A DNA stretch of 64,000 nt from Bryum argenteum (lineage: Eukaryota; Streptophyta; Bryopsida; Bryales; Bryaceae), in NCBI GenBank assembly GCA_037043015.1, contig CM073322.1:5281601-5345600 (forward strand), read 5' to 3'. A program made the position numbers and the translations under genes. The notes beneath the pieces are model-generated. The model searched no databases and was not told the origin of the DNA. It saw only the letters and a list, made by a program, of their open reading frames with translations. The stretch's first letter is position 1, and each line of letters begins with the position of its first letter. Below are positions 1-11,302 of the stretch, in pieces.

Positions 1-10
1 CTACTGAATC

Positions 11-355
11 TTAGAATGGACAAATCTCGGGAACATTGCATCCGCTGACTCCACATTTCACAGAAACCTGTGGAAGGTAGCCGCTCATGCCCCCGCTTTG
101 CATGAGGACGTAGTACCATGTGCCAGGGTTGCCTTGTTTCTGGCAATTCACGGAGAAGTACTAGTTCGGCTGGAGAACCATCTTCTGGTGTGAGCTATAC
201 GATGGTCCTTCGTACAAGGGTGTCGGTGTGATTACGCTGCCTTGATCCCTGGCCATCACCACGTTGATGAAGCAAAAACTGCTCGCCATCACCACTAGTG
301 CCACCACAACGAGCCCCCTGCATTGCATGGCAACCCATTCCATTCCCGTGAGCAT
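11..355 (-). pseudogene. Small secreted SH3b-like protein, broken by an in-frame TAG
   Basis: Reading from ATG 355 gives a hydrophobic signal-peptide-like start (residues about 10-35, rich in V, A, L and M) and then a short mature region. The frame is cut by TAG at 161-163, right after LQPN. It then continues in the same frame for 49 more codons to TAA at 11-13. The distal half holds NCQKQGNPGTWYYV and GYLPQVSVKC followed by a Cys-rich end (CGVSGCNVPEICPF). The spacing of the WYYV and GYLP blocks resembles bacterial-type SH3 (SH3b) domains of secreted proteins; this family call is an inference. Without the stop the product would be about 114 residues. A second, more decayed copy lies at 6874-7173. 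The stop may be a true nonsense mutation or a base error. An upstream non-coding exon is possible (a splice-donor-like AAG/GTATGC near 580), so the start is not certain. Confidence 0.55.
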
Positions 356-759
356 TCCTCACCAAGTCGATGTTAACTTACAGGAAAGCGTTCTTGCTCA
401 AGCATGGAAGCTACCTTTCACTCTCGGTGTCAATCCAGCATTCAGTCTTAAGCATTCTTGCACAATCATGAAAGCTTCCGTTTACTCTCGGTGTCAATTC
501 AGCGATCACACTGCTTGCTCGTGGAGAAGATGCTATAGAAAAAGAAATAGAGGCAGAATGATCAAGTCGGAGGTGAATGCATACCTTACACTTGCCATAG
601 CGCCCTGTCAACAATTGCCTCCTTGCAATCCTGGGTGACCAACACTAAGATAGAACAACTCTATGAGGAGATGAGAAGACAAGAAGACAAGTTATGCACA
701 AGAAATTGCAACTCACACTATTGCGAAGGGTAATGCGAAGAGTAAGCTTGAGGGGCACG

Positions 760-767
760 TATTTATA
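760..767 (-). promoter_or_regulatory. TATA box candidate for the SH3b-like pseudogene
   Basis: The minus strand reads CTATAAATACG here, a near-ideal plant TATA box, about 400 bp upstream of the ATG at 355. The gap would hold a 5' UTR and possibly an intron. It supports a formerly transcribed gene on this strand. Confidence 0.4.
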
Positions 768-839
768 GGAAAATGGAGTGGAGTGAGGCAAAACATCTAG
801 AGGGTTCCCGTTGACCGTGAAATTTGTCAAAGGTCAATC

Positions 840-3800
840 AAGATTAGACAAAATTTCTCGAGCCACACATCTAGAAGGTCAAATAGGAGCTGTAGAGATT
901 TTGTGTTGTTACACATGTGGACGGTTCACAATAACCATGGAATCACTGAAAGGTCATCTGAAACAAACTTGAAAGGTTGTTATGAACTATAAGAAAAACT
1001 CAACTTTATTTATGGGGTCATGAAAAGGTAAATATGTTCTGAAACCAATCATAGTTATCAGTTTTCATGTTTTCTATAATTTGATAGGTCTTTTAAAAGA
1101 ACTAATTATTTATTTTTAGGAAGAGTGAACAACAACCAAGAAGCGACCCTCAATGACTATTATTTTCATTTAGCTCCTTATACATATACAAGTGACATTT
1201 ACACCTTTCTAACTCTTAGTAATTTTTATATGGTATTGGGTATATGGGGATGCTATATATTTAATTCTTAAATTCAACTTTGTTTAGGTTAAGTTGGTGC
1301 TTCAAAACTCCACATGAAAGATGTCTTCCTCTCTTTGAATCTAAGAGCTTACAAAGAAATCACCCCAAAAAGCGTAAAAAACGGTTTTGTGGTTGGTGCA
1401 AATCTTTGAAAAGTTTTCACATGTAAGTTAGAAAGGTTTTTTTTTTTTTTTTTAAGAAAATGATGAATCACTTTCAAATGCATCATAAAACTTTACTTGA
1501 GGTTGCATATTACTCCCTATGTTCCATAATGTCTTATCAATATTACAAACCTCTTGGAATTAAGCTCAATTTTTATAAATAAAAAACCTATCTAGTTGAA
1601 TAGCTAGCTCCCTCTAAGAGTGATACATAATTTGATAACGTTTCCTTCACTAATTATAGACTTTTGTCGTGCAAAGGACAAAATTTACAGCTCAAAAATA
1701 ACTCGCCCTAATCTCAATCGATGATAGCGAAATTTGAACCTTCAATATTTTGGCGTGAAACCCTTCCCTCAAGGATTGACCCTTTTTATTGCCCATTGCA
1801 TGGGGGTAACCTTGGCATTTTAGCTAATAATCTCAAATCCCGGTTAGGGTGGAGTTTTAAGTGGCTATTCTTGGCTAAACCTTATTCATAACAATTTAGT
1901 GATATAGCTAATTAGTGAATGCTAAATCAAGTGGTTTTGTTTTATTACTATTCTAACTTGTCCCCATCTACTAGTTACTTCTGTAAGTTTTAGCTTGAGA
2001 GTGATTAGAAGAGGATTAGGCCTCTTGATAGATGGTAATTAGAAATGTACTAATGGATGAAACTTGGAACTAATAGACGGATGTAGTTTTTTCAGTTAAG
2101 GAGAGTGTTTGGGCCGTTAGGACTCTCTCTCTTATGTGTGTGAGCTTAGATGCTTTTAGGATTGTAGTTAACGAAGATTGGGTATTTCGACATGACATGG
2201 GAAAACATGGAAGTAAGATATGTGGAATTGTTGTATGTGGGTGTGAATGTTGGTAGGTTAAAGTAGAAGATAGGAGAGTAGGAGTTTCCACCTTAAGAGT
2301 TGGTTGCTCACTTTGAAGAGCTATGACGTTCAACTCAAGGTAAATCAGAGTGTGTTTTCGGAGAAGAAGAGCGTCCTCAAGCGAGCATTCTAACAAGCCC
2401 AAGTTTGTGGTCATGGGAGGGTGAATGAGGGAGATATGGCGATTCTTGTGAGAAGACTTCATCAACTTTCATATTTTATTATTACATGACTTGCTTATTT
2501 TTAAAAAAAGTTGAAGGTTGTTGTTCGCGTGTGAAAAAGGGAGTGAGATTTCAAATCTAAATGAAATTCTCTACATTGCATTCAGTCTTCACTCATCTTG
2601 TTTCCAATGAAATATTTAAGTTTTTAAAAGTTTATTGGTTCTAGTGCTAAGAACTCTTTAAAGAGCTTTTGTATTATCAACCACAAAATGGTCCCAACGA
2701 TTGGGGCTTAAATACCCAATATCAATGTTTCTTGAGCTTTGACTCCTAAATGGTTTCACTCATTGGTAGAGAAAATAAAAAATTCTCAAAAAAAGTGTCA
2801 TAAATGGAAACAAAGGCAAATTATTCACATTTCTAATTGTACAATCTTGTAATTAACATATAGGAGATCATGTGGGCCAAATTTTGAGTCATGAAGCATG
2901 ATAGATTGCAAGATCGTAACGTATTAGTCCTCAAAAAACATCAAAAAATCACATCATAATCACTTTGAAGTGAAAATGTTACCGATAGAATCATTGCAAT
3001 AATAAAACCACCAACTACAAAGATGTTTACTTTTATCTCAATAACATCCTTGAACAAAAAAAATCTATAAGAGAAATTACTTTGCACAAATAATGACCAT
3101 GCAATGGTGAAAACCACCAAAAATTGTATAAAGGAAAAATAGTTCATACTTAACCCTTTGCACTGATATCTATGCCTTATCTTCGATACATTTGATTTTT
3201 TCTAGGTTTCTACATCTAAAACTAGACTTTAAATCAAATTAAAGTTCAAAAAAATAAACTCAAAATCCAACTGTAGATGAAGGAGATATAGCTCCTCAAA
3301 AATCATCCATTTATTCACTTTCTTTCAAGATAGAAACATCGTTGCAAATCCTATACCAAGAATTTTTAGATCTAAAATCACTCTATTAGAAAGTTGTTGC
3401 CCTTCATATAAAGATCATGATTGTGTAAATTTTTAACCATTGGATCTTCTCCATTTGTAAGATCGTGATGTTCAAAGTTGGGGCAAAAGATTTTTAGGTC
3501 ATTGCCGAGGACACATAGTGTAAATGGTGCCAATAGCAAGTTAAAGTTTATGACCCCAAACATTTCGGGCATATTCTTTTGACCTTCATGCAAATTGTTT
3601 TCTAGAAGACGGAGCACCCTATAATAATCTTAGGCAAAAATATCACTTTTGACCCCTTTAAAATAGCTACCCTGAATCACAAAAACCCATATTGAGTTTT
3701 TTAGGATACTTAGGGGTTAAAAGGCTTCAAATTTTTCTATTTCCCTCGTTTCTCATTCTTATTTCAAAGTCACTTTTCTATATTCAATCTCAAAGATAAT

Positions 3801-4090
3801 TAGTAATTTTGCCTACCTCGAAACAAGTGTATCCTTCAAAATCTAACCTTTGCTTGGATCGCATATGGGCGTAACTAGATAGAAACGAGCGTAGTTATAG
3901 TGTTCACCCTCAAGAGGAGAAAGTAGTATTGTTTCAATTTCCCCTTGTCTGGTGGCATTAGCATTACGAACAGACACTTCATTCACGCTGGCCCTTATAA
4001 AGGGATCGGAGTTTCTATCTATCTAGAAATATGGGCTTTGAAAGAACTTGGGGGTAACTCAACGATACGTCATATGACACTCACTATGAG
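840..4090. other. AT-rich spacer with repeat relics
   Basis: I see no convincing gene. A 131-codon minus-strand frame at 2070-2465 has no recognisable domain. About 1510-1530 begins like a Stowaway MITE (ACTCCCTATGTTCCATAA), but no partner end was found. About 2735-3150 is a diverged copy of a dispersed repeat also present at 31090-31530 and 48400-48700. About 3889-4025 matches the 3' half of the tRNA-like SINE at 49121. A T-run sits near 1438-1453. Confidence 0.55.
3889..4025 (+). repeat. Partial SINE copy (3' half)
   Basis: The segment from GTGTTCACCCTCAAGAGGAG to CACTTCATTCACGCTGGCCC parallels the 3' half of the fuller SINE at 49121-49475 (GTGTTCACCATGAGAGGGG and ATTATTCACGCCGGCC). It is diverged and has no tRNA-like head. 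It ends some 480 bp before the GOT1 start codon. Confidence 0.4.
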
Positions 4091-4505
4091 AGCTCCGCCA
4101 GTGACAAAGCAAGCATGCTGAGAACGGAGGAAGGGAACGGGTGAGAACGTCGGAATGGAGCAGTGGAACGGAGCTTGCTGCAATTCGGACCCTGATTGTT
4201 GCTCACGCTCGTGAGTGCAGGATTTCGCTAGGGTTTTGAGGTTCCCACGCCATAGCTACTCTTTTCAAGCTCATCACCTGCCCATGCTGTTTCGATCAAT
4301 CTGCCTCTTCAGCGCCGCGGCCTTTTTCCCGGCCAATTTTTGTAAGTTTTTGCGATACTTTGATCGATCTGTCGATGTGTATGTTGTAACTTAGCATTGA
4401 CTTTTTCTGGTAGGAAATCTGAGCTCATGAATAGCCCATTTCCACCGATGCAGGAGCACCAGAGCTATACCAACACTCTCTGTGAAGTAGCAGCACTCCA
4501 TCGCC

Positions 4506-5645
4506 ATGGCTTTCGAAATGAACGATCGCAGAAGTAAAGCTCCTCCCACTCTCGCTCAGTACTCCCGTTTCCAACATTTCATTCTCTTTGGGGAGATTTC
4601 AGTCGCTTAGGGTTTTGAAATTTGACTTGGCCTGTACAGAGATTGGAATTGGTCTTACGGGATTCGGTGTCTTGTTTACATTCTTGGGAGTGATTTTCTT
4701 CTTCGACAAAGGACTGTTGGCTATGGGCAATGTAAGATAGTCTTTCGCACATCTGCTCGGAAAATCTCTAAAGCAAAAGGGATCGTTCTTTACCTTTACT
4801 GGTTTCTTAATGGCAGATATTATTCGTAGCAGGAGTGATGATAACAATTGGCATCAAAGGGACAGTATCCTTTTTCCTCAAGCCTCGCAATTACAAGGTA
4901 AACTCTTGACCATTTTTTGTTGATATATCTGATTCCCAGTGAAATGAAGTCTGACTCTTGGGGCTTGTTATTCACACAGGGCTCCATACTATTCGGTGCT
5001 GGCTTCGCCTTGGTTATCTTTGGATGGGCGGTTGTGGGCATGCTGATAGAGGCATACGGATTTGTGCTTCTGTTCAGGTGAGTGTTATCACCTCATATGT
5101 GGTTTCGGCAGTTTCTACGATCTGTGTATACTTGCTGATGTGAATCGTCATTTTCGTTTTGCAGTGGTTTCTGGCCTACAGCTTTGGTTTTCTTATATAG
5201 AGTTCCAATTTTGGGCAGTGTCCTGCAGCAACCTTTCATCACTGCGGTAAGCTGCTATTATATCATTGAGTCGCGTACCATTGTAGAAGATTCATTCATT
5301 TGAGTTATGGCAACGAACTTGATGCATTAGAATTGAGAAGAGTTGTGGATGTGGCAGTTTTTTGACAGATTTCGGGAGCGAAGGGTACCAGTTTGAATGA
5401 ATGAATGAATGACTGGTGAGAGTGCCTGCGAAGAAGCCAAGTGATTTTTCTTCTTCTTCTTTCTGTGACATATGTAGGTAGATCTGGTTGATAGGCGTAG
5501 TAGGGGCAGGGTGAGAGAAGGAGGTGCTTCACATGTCGGTGAAGATGTGTATATTGTGCATTGCAGCCGGATTGACATGGAGAAATCTTTCATGCTAACG
5601 AGTTCCATACGAGTGTTCTTCTTATATGATACTCATGTTCCATGA
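4506..5645 (+). CDS. GOT1: GOT1-type vesicle transport membrane protein
   Basis: Got1/Sft2-family proteins are small four-helix membrane proteins that act in ER-Golgi vesicle trafficking. I read six exons: 4506-4533, 4640-4731, 4817-4897, 4980-5077, 5165-5246 and 5478-5645. All junctions are GT-AG with consistent phases (1, 0, 0, 2, 0), giving 182 residues. Family landmarks are KIGIGLTGFGVLF, FFFDKGLLAMGNILFVAG, GSILFGAGFALVIFGW, IEAYGFVLLFSGFWP and RVPILGSVLQQPF, with four hydrophobic segments. The first 127 residues align along the whole family. The last exon adds 55 residues, whereas known members end about 10-15 residues after QQPF, so the tail (ending DTHVP) is unusual. It may mean a different final splice or a real extension. 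The start was chosen because MAFEMNDRRKIGIG fits plant homologues. A 5' UTR intron is likely near 4330-4430. Confidence 0.88.
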
Positions 5646-6873
5646 TCTAATTTTTATTTTCACATCTTTGTCTTCAAAATTTCGGTGGAAAGACCAAGGG
5701 TTATTCAAAGTTGAATTTATTAAGCACTAAGATGTACATCGACATTTTGTACAATCCTTCTCAATGACATTTTGTACAATCCTTCTCTTAGGATCAATTG
5801 TTATCTTATTCTAATTCTTTATAATATTGCTCAAGAATACCAATTAAACAAAGAAAACAGAAACGAGGAAACTCAATATGGAGGTCTATTAAACCTAGTT
5901 GTCTTGTAACAATGTACATCAACAAGGAAGAATAGTGTTTTATCCCCTAACTTTAATTACCAAGTGGTTGATGATTATAGATTATATGATTTCTAAGAAC
6001 ACTACATGAGCATATATTTTAAGGAGTATTTTAAGGAGATACGTGTTTTTCTTTGGGGGATGAAACAATAGAGCAAGATAAATGAACATCAAACTAACAT
6101 CATTGTTTATCTTCGAAAATAAATTACCAAAACAACATGAGAATATGATATTTTTTTACATATATAAAAGACTAATTCATTCAAGAAACTAAATACTTGG
6201 ACTTTTAAGGATAAATGGTGCTATTTGGATACAAAAGTCTACAATTGGTGCTTCTATGTTCCTCATATATTTAAAAAAATCTACGATACAACCACATTTC
6301 AGTACCAATAACATAACATACAACTATGAATATGGTTGGATTGGGCAAGGCTTCTATTCCCTTGCTACATACCACCGACAATTAGGTGTGAGGCCATAAA
6401 TTGTTGAACGATATAGCCCATTTTCAACCAATTAGACATTTAGAAAAGCTCATTTATCAAGTTGAGCCTCTCCCATGCATATTGCAAGATAAGATCTTCA
6501 AATATAATCATACATGTTTGACCTTTGACTAATTGCATGATCACCACGTAAACCTTTTAGATGCTTCACTTGCAATAGTCTATTGCCTTTAAATGCAAGC
6601 CTACCATGCTTCCTCGTCCTCTTCACAATTGTTAAGTTTGTGTTTACCTGGTGCAAAATATCCCATCTTTTCATCTCACCACGAAGTTGTTATGCACTCA
6701 AATTTTAAAGAGGCAATCGCTATGGCAACTCCAAAGGTAAGAATTCACCTATCGGTTGATCTTCGTCCATTTATTGTTTTAAATAGCATCTTCTCTAATA
6801 TGTGAGTTTTGAGGAGCAAACACAACCTTTCATTGTTGAACTTACTCAATTGCATGATTACTTTATAAGCAAA

Positions 6874-7173
6874 AATGCTCACATCTTCGAATCAATTGGA
6901 ATGTGCTCATGCGCCATGCAAGAAGGTGTCTGCAATCTTTTTGGTGGCACTCGAGCAGTTGCTTTATCAATGTAGTGTCTGTTTTTGAGAGCCCGTTGTC
7001 GAACTAGGAATTGTGGCAAGACCCTTGCCATCGCGCGAACAATCGTTTTATATGTCTCGCCATACACAATGTTTGCGGTGGTGTGCCAAGCGCCATGGCA
7101 ACTTGGCATGTGGTACTACGTCCACCTTCAAGACGCTAGCATGAAGGGCTACCTTGGAGTTAGTTTATGTTAA
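6874..7173 (+). pseudogene. Relic copy of the SH3b-like secreted protein gene
   Basis: The 3' part reads FAVVCQAPWQLGMWYYV and then MKGYLGVSLC before TAA at 7171-7173. It aligns with FSVNCQKQGNPGTWYYV and MSGYLPQVSVKC of the copy at 11-355. Upstream the DNA still matches that gene: the ATGCTCAC start, GGTGGCACT, then GAGCAGTT and TTTATCAATGT corresponding to the signal-peptide region. The upstream part carries deletions and stops, and the Cys-rich end is missing. It is therefore a decayed duplicate on the opposite strand. Confidence 0.55.
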
Positions 7174-8796
7174 ATGTAGGAAGGGGTGCGGCTTTGTTCC
7201 CAATTGTTCAAATTGAGGGTATCATAAGCCGAAATCAATGCAAAAGCTCGAAGTGGCAATGAAAGTATATGGCAAATTCTTAAGCATGCACACTTACAAA
7301 TGTAGAGGATGACATTCATATTTTAGATTGAGTGCAATAAAGCCTTGTCTAAGTAATTGATATGTTTTTGCATGTATTTGCTTTCTATTGAATGCATTGT
7401 TTAAATTTCCAAGGTGGCTTGTGTTGCATGTTACATGAATTTGAAACACATTTAAGGTTATTTATTTGCACGTCAATGGAACACAAACCTTGCCTTTTTA
7501 AAAGATAAAATGTTTTATTTGTTGTTGAAAGATGATCGATGTTACTCTTAAGTGTCATGTCCCTTGCCATGTAAAGTAACATAATAACATTCTAGAAGCT
7601 CCTCAATTGTATCTTCAAAACCTGAGGTTCAAATAACAAAATAGGTGTCATCTTAGTTTTGTTGATTTCTTTGACAAGTTTATACTGCAACATATATTGA
7701 AATGATAGAAATTACAATATGGTAATCACTATTCTTCATCCCATCCCCCTCCTCTTTCCATTCAAGGCCACAATCCTCTTTTTAAATTTTCATCTCGAAA
7801 GTGAATCTTCTCTATATTTTTGGTATCTCATTCAGAGTTGTGTACCATTTTTTTATCTACTTAGAAAATGTCTAATTTCTTTATCTATATATGAATACTT
7901 ATCATATTTATGTCCACAATGTTCTCAATGTAGAGTTTTGAGAACTATAACATTTAATCCGGACTTGTCTAAAATGCTTAATTTATTTTCCGCTCATTCT
8001 AGGATAAGGTCACTTAAATGAAAGCTGTAAATTATTTTTATACTCCAAAGAGCTATTTAAATATTTATCAAGCACTCTACTTATGCCTAAAAAATTACCA
8101 TTGAACTTATATTCTCAAATTATAGAACTTCCAAGTTTTATATTCGTCAAGATTGAAATTTAAAACATAGATATGGACAAAAAGGAGAGTCTTTTTACAA
8201 TTGTGATATAATGTTTCGAAGATTTTTCTTTTTTTCTTTTTTATTAGGTAATTTTTTACTTTTTTTAATATATATACCAATATATGAGAAATATAGTAAG
8301 TGATGTTTTTAGTGAAAGGCTGTCAATTTTTTTGTTTACATTGTGTTGAGATTACAAGGACCTAGATAATATGAATTAGTGAACTTGTTACGTCACTTAA
8401 GAAATACAAAGAAATGGTTGAGACCCAAAATTGCAACGTAACATTATTATAGAGACTCCAAGTCAATGTATGCATTAACACTCCTCTGCTTAAAAACACC
8501 AAGAGCATGAATATTCTCTTGGAATTTTAAGGAACATTTCTATAAGTTTTTCTCGCTTACAAACTTTTCATACCTACACTTGGTCTTAGGGTGAATTTAT
8601 CTACCTATCTTTATTTTTCTACGTACATAGAGAAAGTGACGCTTGTGGCTTTTTGCATCAAGTGGTGAGACACTTGTAGCATCAAATATTTATAATGGGT
8701 TGAACCCCCAGTGCGAGGTGCATCTTGGGGGCTTTACATCGCCCTCCTCTTGCCATCCATCTTTGCTAGTGTAAGATTGTTTTGCACCAAGTGAGG

Positions 8797-8964
8797 GACG
8801 CTTTACACGCGGAGTCGAGCCGAGCATGGGGCCAAAAGAGGGCGAAAATTCTCTCAATGTGATTGGTGCATTACTTGTAATTCTAAAAATAAACTAATCA
8901 TGTTGAGAGAATTTTTGCTCTCCATCAGCTCCATGTACGGCTTGACTCTCCATGTAAAACATCT
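8797..8964. repeat. Foldback (inverted-repeat) element, family F
   Basis: The left arm starts GACGCTTTACACGCGGAGTC. The right arm, read on the minus strand, starts GATGTTTTACATGGAGAGTC. Both continue into AAATTCTCTCAA-TGTGATT-like inner segments. The two arms are about 65-70 bp with mismatches around a short AT spacer. A related sequence lies in opposite orientation at 43163-43285. Confidence 0.5.
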
Positions 8965-10683
8965 TTAAGAACTTTCAAAAAAATATTAAATTTTAACCTT
9001 ACGGTGGACATAGATTCACTTATTATTTAAATAGCCATATTTGTTTTAATATTGTGTATAAAGAACATAATAGTTATGAGCTTGCCTCTATAAGACCTTT
9101 CCATTTTTGTTGTTGTTGCATTGAACAAAACAATAGCACAACACTATGCAAGAAGGATTCAACATAAGCCAACTAAAAACTCGCTTTATGCAAATCTCAG
9201 TTGGTCTCGCATTACTTCGGTCGGTAATGATACAAAATCTCTCAAGAGTTTTTATTTTGTTTATTAAAAAGCTTAATTTTGAATTCTTGAACCGATTTTG
9301 CTAAAAAAAACCATAATAAACTTTGATCTTTGCATCATTGAAGCGAAGATAATACTTAGGGCCGGTTTATACTACGGTGTAGAAGGCCACGGGTCTGTCA
9401 AGAATGCTTGCTAAAGACATAGCTATATGTGGCATATGGAGAATGTATTGGAGAAGAATTAAAGGCAATATAATATTTCTTAAGAAGTCTTGATCGGTTG
9501 TTGTCTAAACACCTAATGGAGAAGTACACCGGAGAATTCCAACTGCGATATCCACCACTGAAGAGGGATTCACCAAATGGTGAAGATTTTTTATCATATA
9601 AAACCATAATTTCCTGCACAGACATGATATCAAAAGATTTGAATAAACATTGTGCCAATGAAGATTGGAATGTGCATATATGACAATTTTATCAAACTCC
9701 AAATCAATTTGCTTAACAAGTTGTGCAAAAGAATAGTACAATAGTTAGTACATTTTCAAGTTTTAGTAAGAAGTAAACATTCCATGGTGATTTTGTGTTC
9801 AAATTTTCACGAGAAATATCTTAAAATACCACAAAATATTTCCCAAAACATTCAACAATGAAAATTTGAGATTCATGATAGAAAGTTACCCATTGGTATA
9901 AATAGGAGTTCATAATATATATATGAAGGAGAAAGCTTCTACATGGGAGGCATTTGCTTATTATTTGGTTACCAATTCGATCTTTTCCAAAAGGGCATTT
10001 AGAGAATTCTACTATTCTATTGTCTCATATGATAGTATGATTCATAAAAAGAGGAAGGGTTGTCTCCTATCTTTATAATAAATAGAGAACACTCGAAGAC
10101 GTAGCCTTTCACTATCACACTTGGATTTAAAAAGTATTATGTGCCTCAACAACTTATTTTAAGCTTATTAAATACAAACTCGCTTTTTTGAAAGCATAAC
10201 TACATTGACATAATTGTTACTCAACACATAAATTTATTCAAATTGAGGTTCTGCGGAAGAATATTATTTCTCACCTTCGGAGAACCCTTTTTTCAAAAAG
10301 TGCGGCCGCTTACTCTGTTCACCTAGTTTAACCCTTTATTGACACAGGGGACCAAATTGGTCCTCGATCTGAACAAGAACTTCCCTAATCTCAACGGTGG
10401 CAAATTTCGAGAGTTTACCCGATGTGGTCGTTTTTTTAAATTTTTTTATAGAATCAAGTTAGCTCAACACTCACCATTTCGGATTTTCAAATTTACTTAA
10501 TTATCTATGCTAAAATATGGTCAAAGGATAGTGAGGTCACATTTTTCTCAAAACAGTGATGTCAATTAAGGGTTAAACACCCACTCGTCAAAAAACACTC
10601 TTCAACCAATCAAAATTGAAAATTTCCCTTTATTTCATGACTAGTGGACTAAAGGGCTAAAACCTCCTTTCGATAGCAAAGTG

Positions 10684-10904
10684 CTACACTAAATAGGTAG
10701 GTTAGTGTTAAATACACTAATTTATATGAACATGTTATAAGTTTTCAGTGTTGGTCAATATTTTTACCCTCTACATCCGTCAAGATGTGGATCCTTCCAG
10801 AGTATTGGAGTCAATACTCTTGGTATTTTTTTTTACCAGAAGTGAAAACTTATAGCATTTTCAAATCTTGTAAAAATCCAACACTGATCTACCTATTAGT
10901 GTAG
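10684..10904. mobile_element. MITE with TA target duplication (Tc1/mariner-like)
   Basis: The 221-bp segment starts with TA then CACTAAATAGGTAGGTTAGTG. It ends with the reverse complement of CACTAATAGGTAGATCAGTG followed by TA. The TIRs are about 22 bp and differ by one deleted base and a few substitutions. A flanking TA on both sides is the Tc1/mariner signature. The interior has no coding capacity. The TIR differs from that of the Tc1 element at 54121 and from the Stowaway-like pair near 39 kb. Confidence 0.65.
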
Positions 10905-11302
10905 TCTTGGAAGTCTTTTAAAAGTTCAAGTAAATTTAGTAAGTAAGCAAAAATATCAATCTAACGAATAGAAATAAAAAGTCATTTGGCAGGATTTATT
11001 CAAGAAATGTTGAATCCTCCCGAGGCTCTTTTCACACCGCCCCAAACGAGGTCGAGCATATTTAGGGTTTTGGTTCCGGAGGGAGGGGTTGTTGCATCGG
11101 AGATTCAAACTCTCATGTAGTGGAACGCGATGGAGTGGCTCTAGATTTTTGGCATTCGCCTCTTTCCATCCCTCGCCACCGGCTACAGAATTGGTGTCTT
11201 GGCGCATTGCTGATTTTTTTCTGGTTAGATTGCATAGCCGTTTAGATAGAGAGCTAGCAACACAGACATGATCCTCTCTTGACGCTCAGAAGCTGGTTTG
11301 CA

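Larger units (their letters stand above)
5646..11302. other. AT-rich spacer with relics; no intact gene
   Basis: There is no convincing intact coding region in this 5.6 kb. It contains a short tandem duplication of GACATTTTGTACAATCCTTC at about 5740-5790, an SH3b-like relic (6874-7173), a foldback repeat (8797-8964) and a TA-flanked MITE (10684-10904). Open frames such as 7719-8021 and 9398-9741 are AT-driven and show no domain. The last 200 bp lead into the gene at 11303. Confidence 0.5.

Noticed and set aside
1438-1453. Poly-T run as a retroelement tail
   Set aside because: No adjacent element sequence or target duplication is visible.
2070-2465. 131-codon minus-strand open frame
   Set aside because: No domain, biased composition, no promoter or splice support; likely chance.
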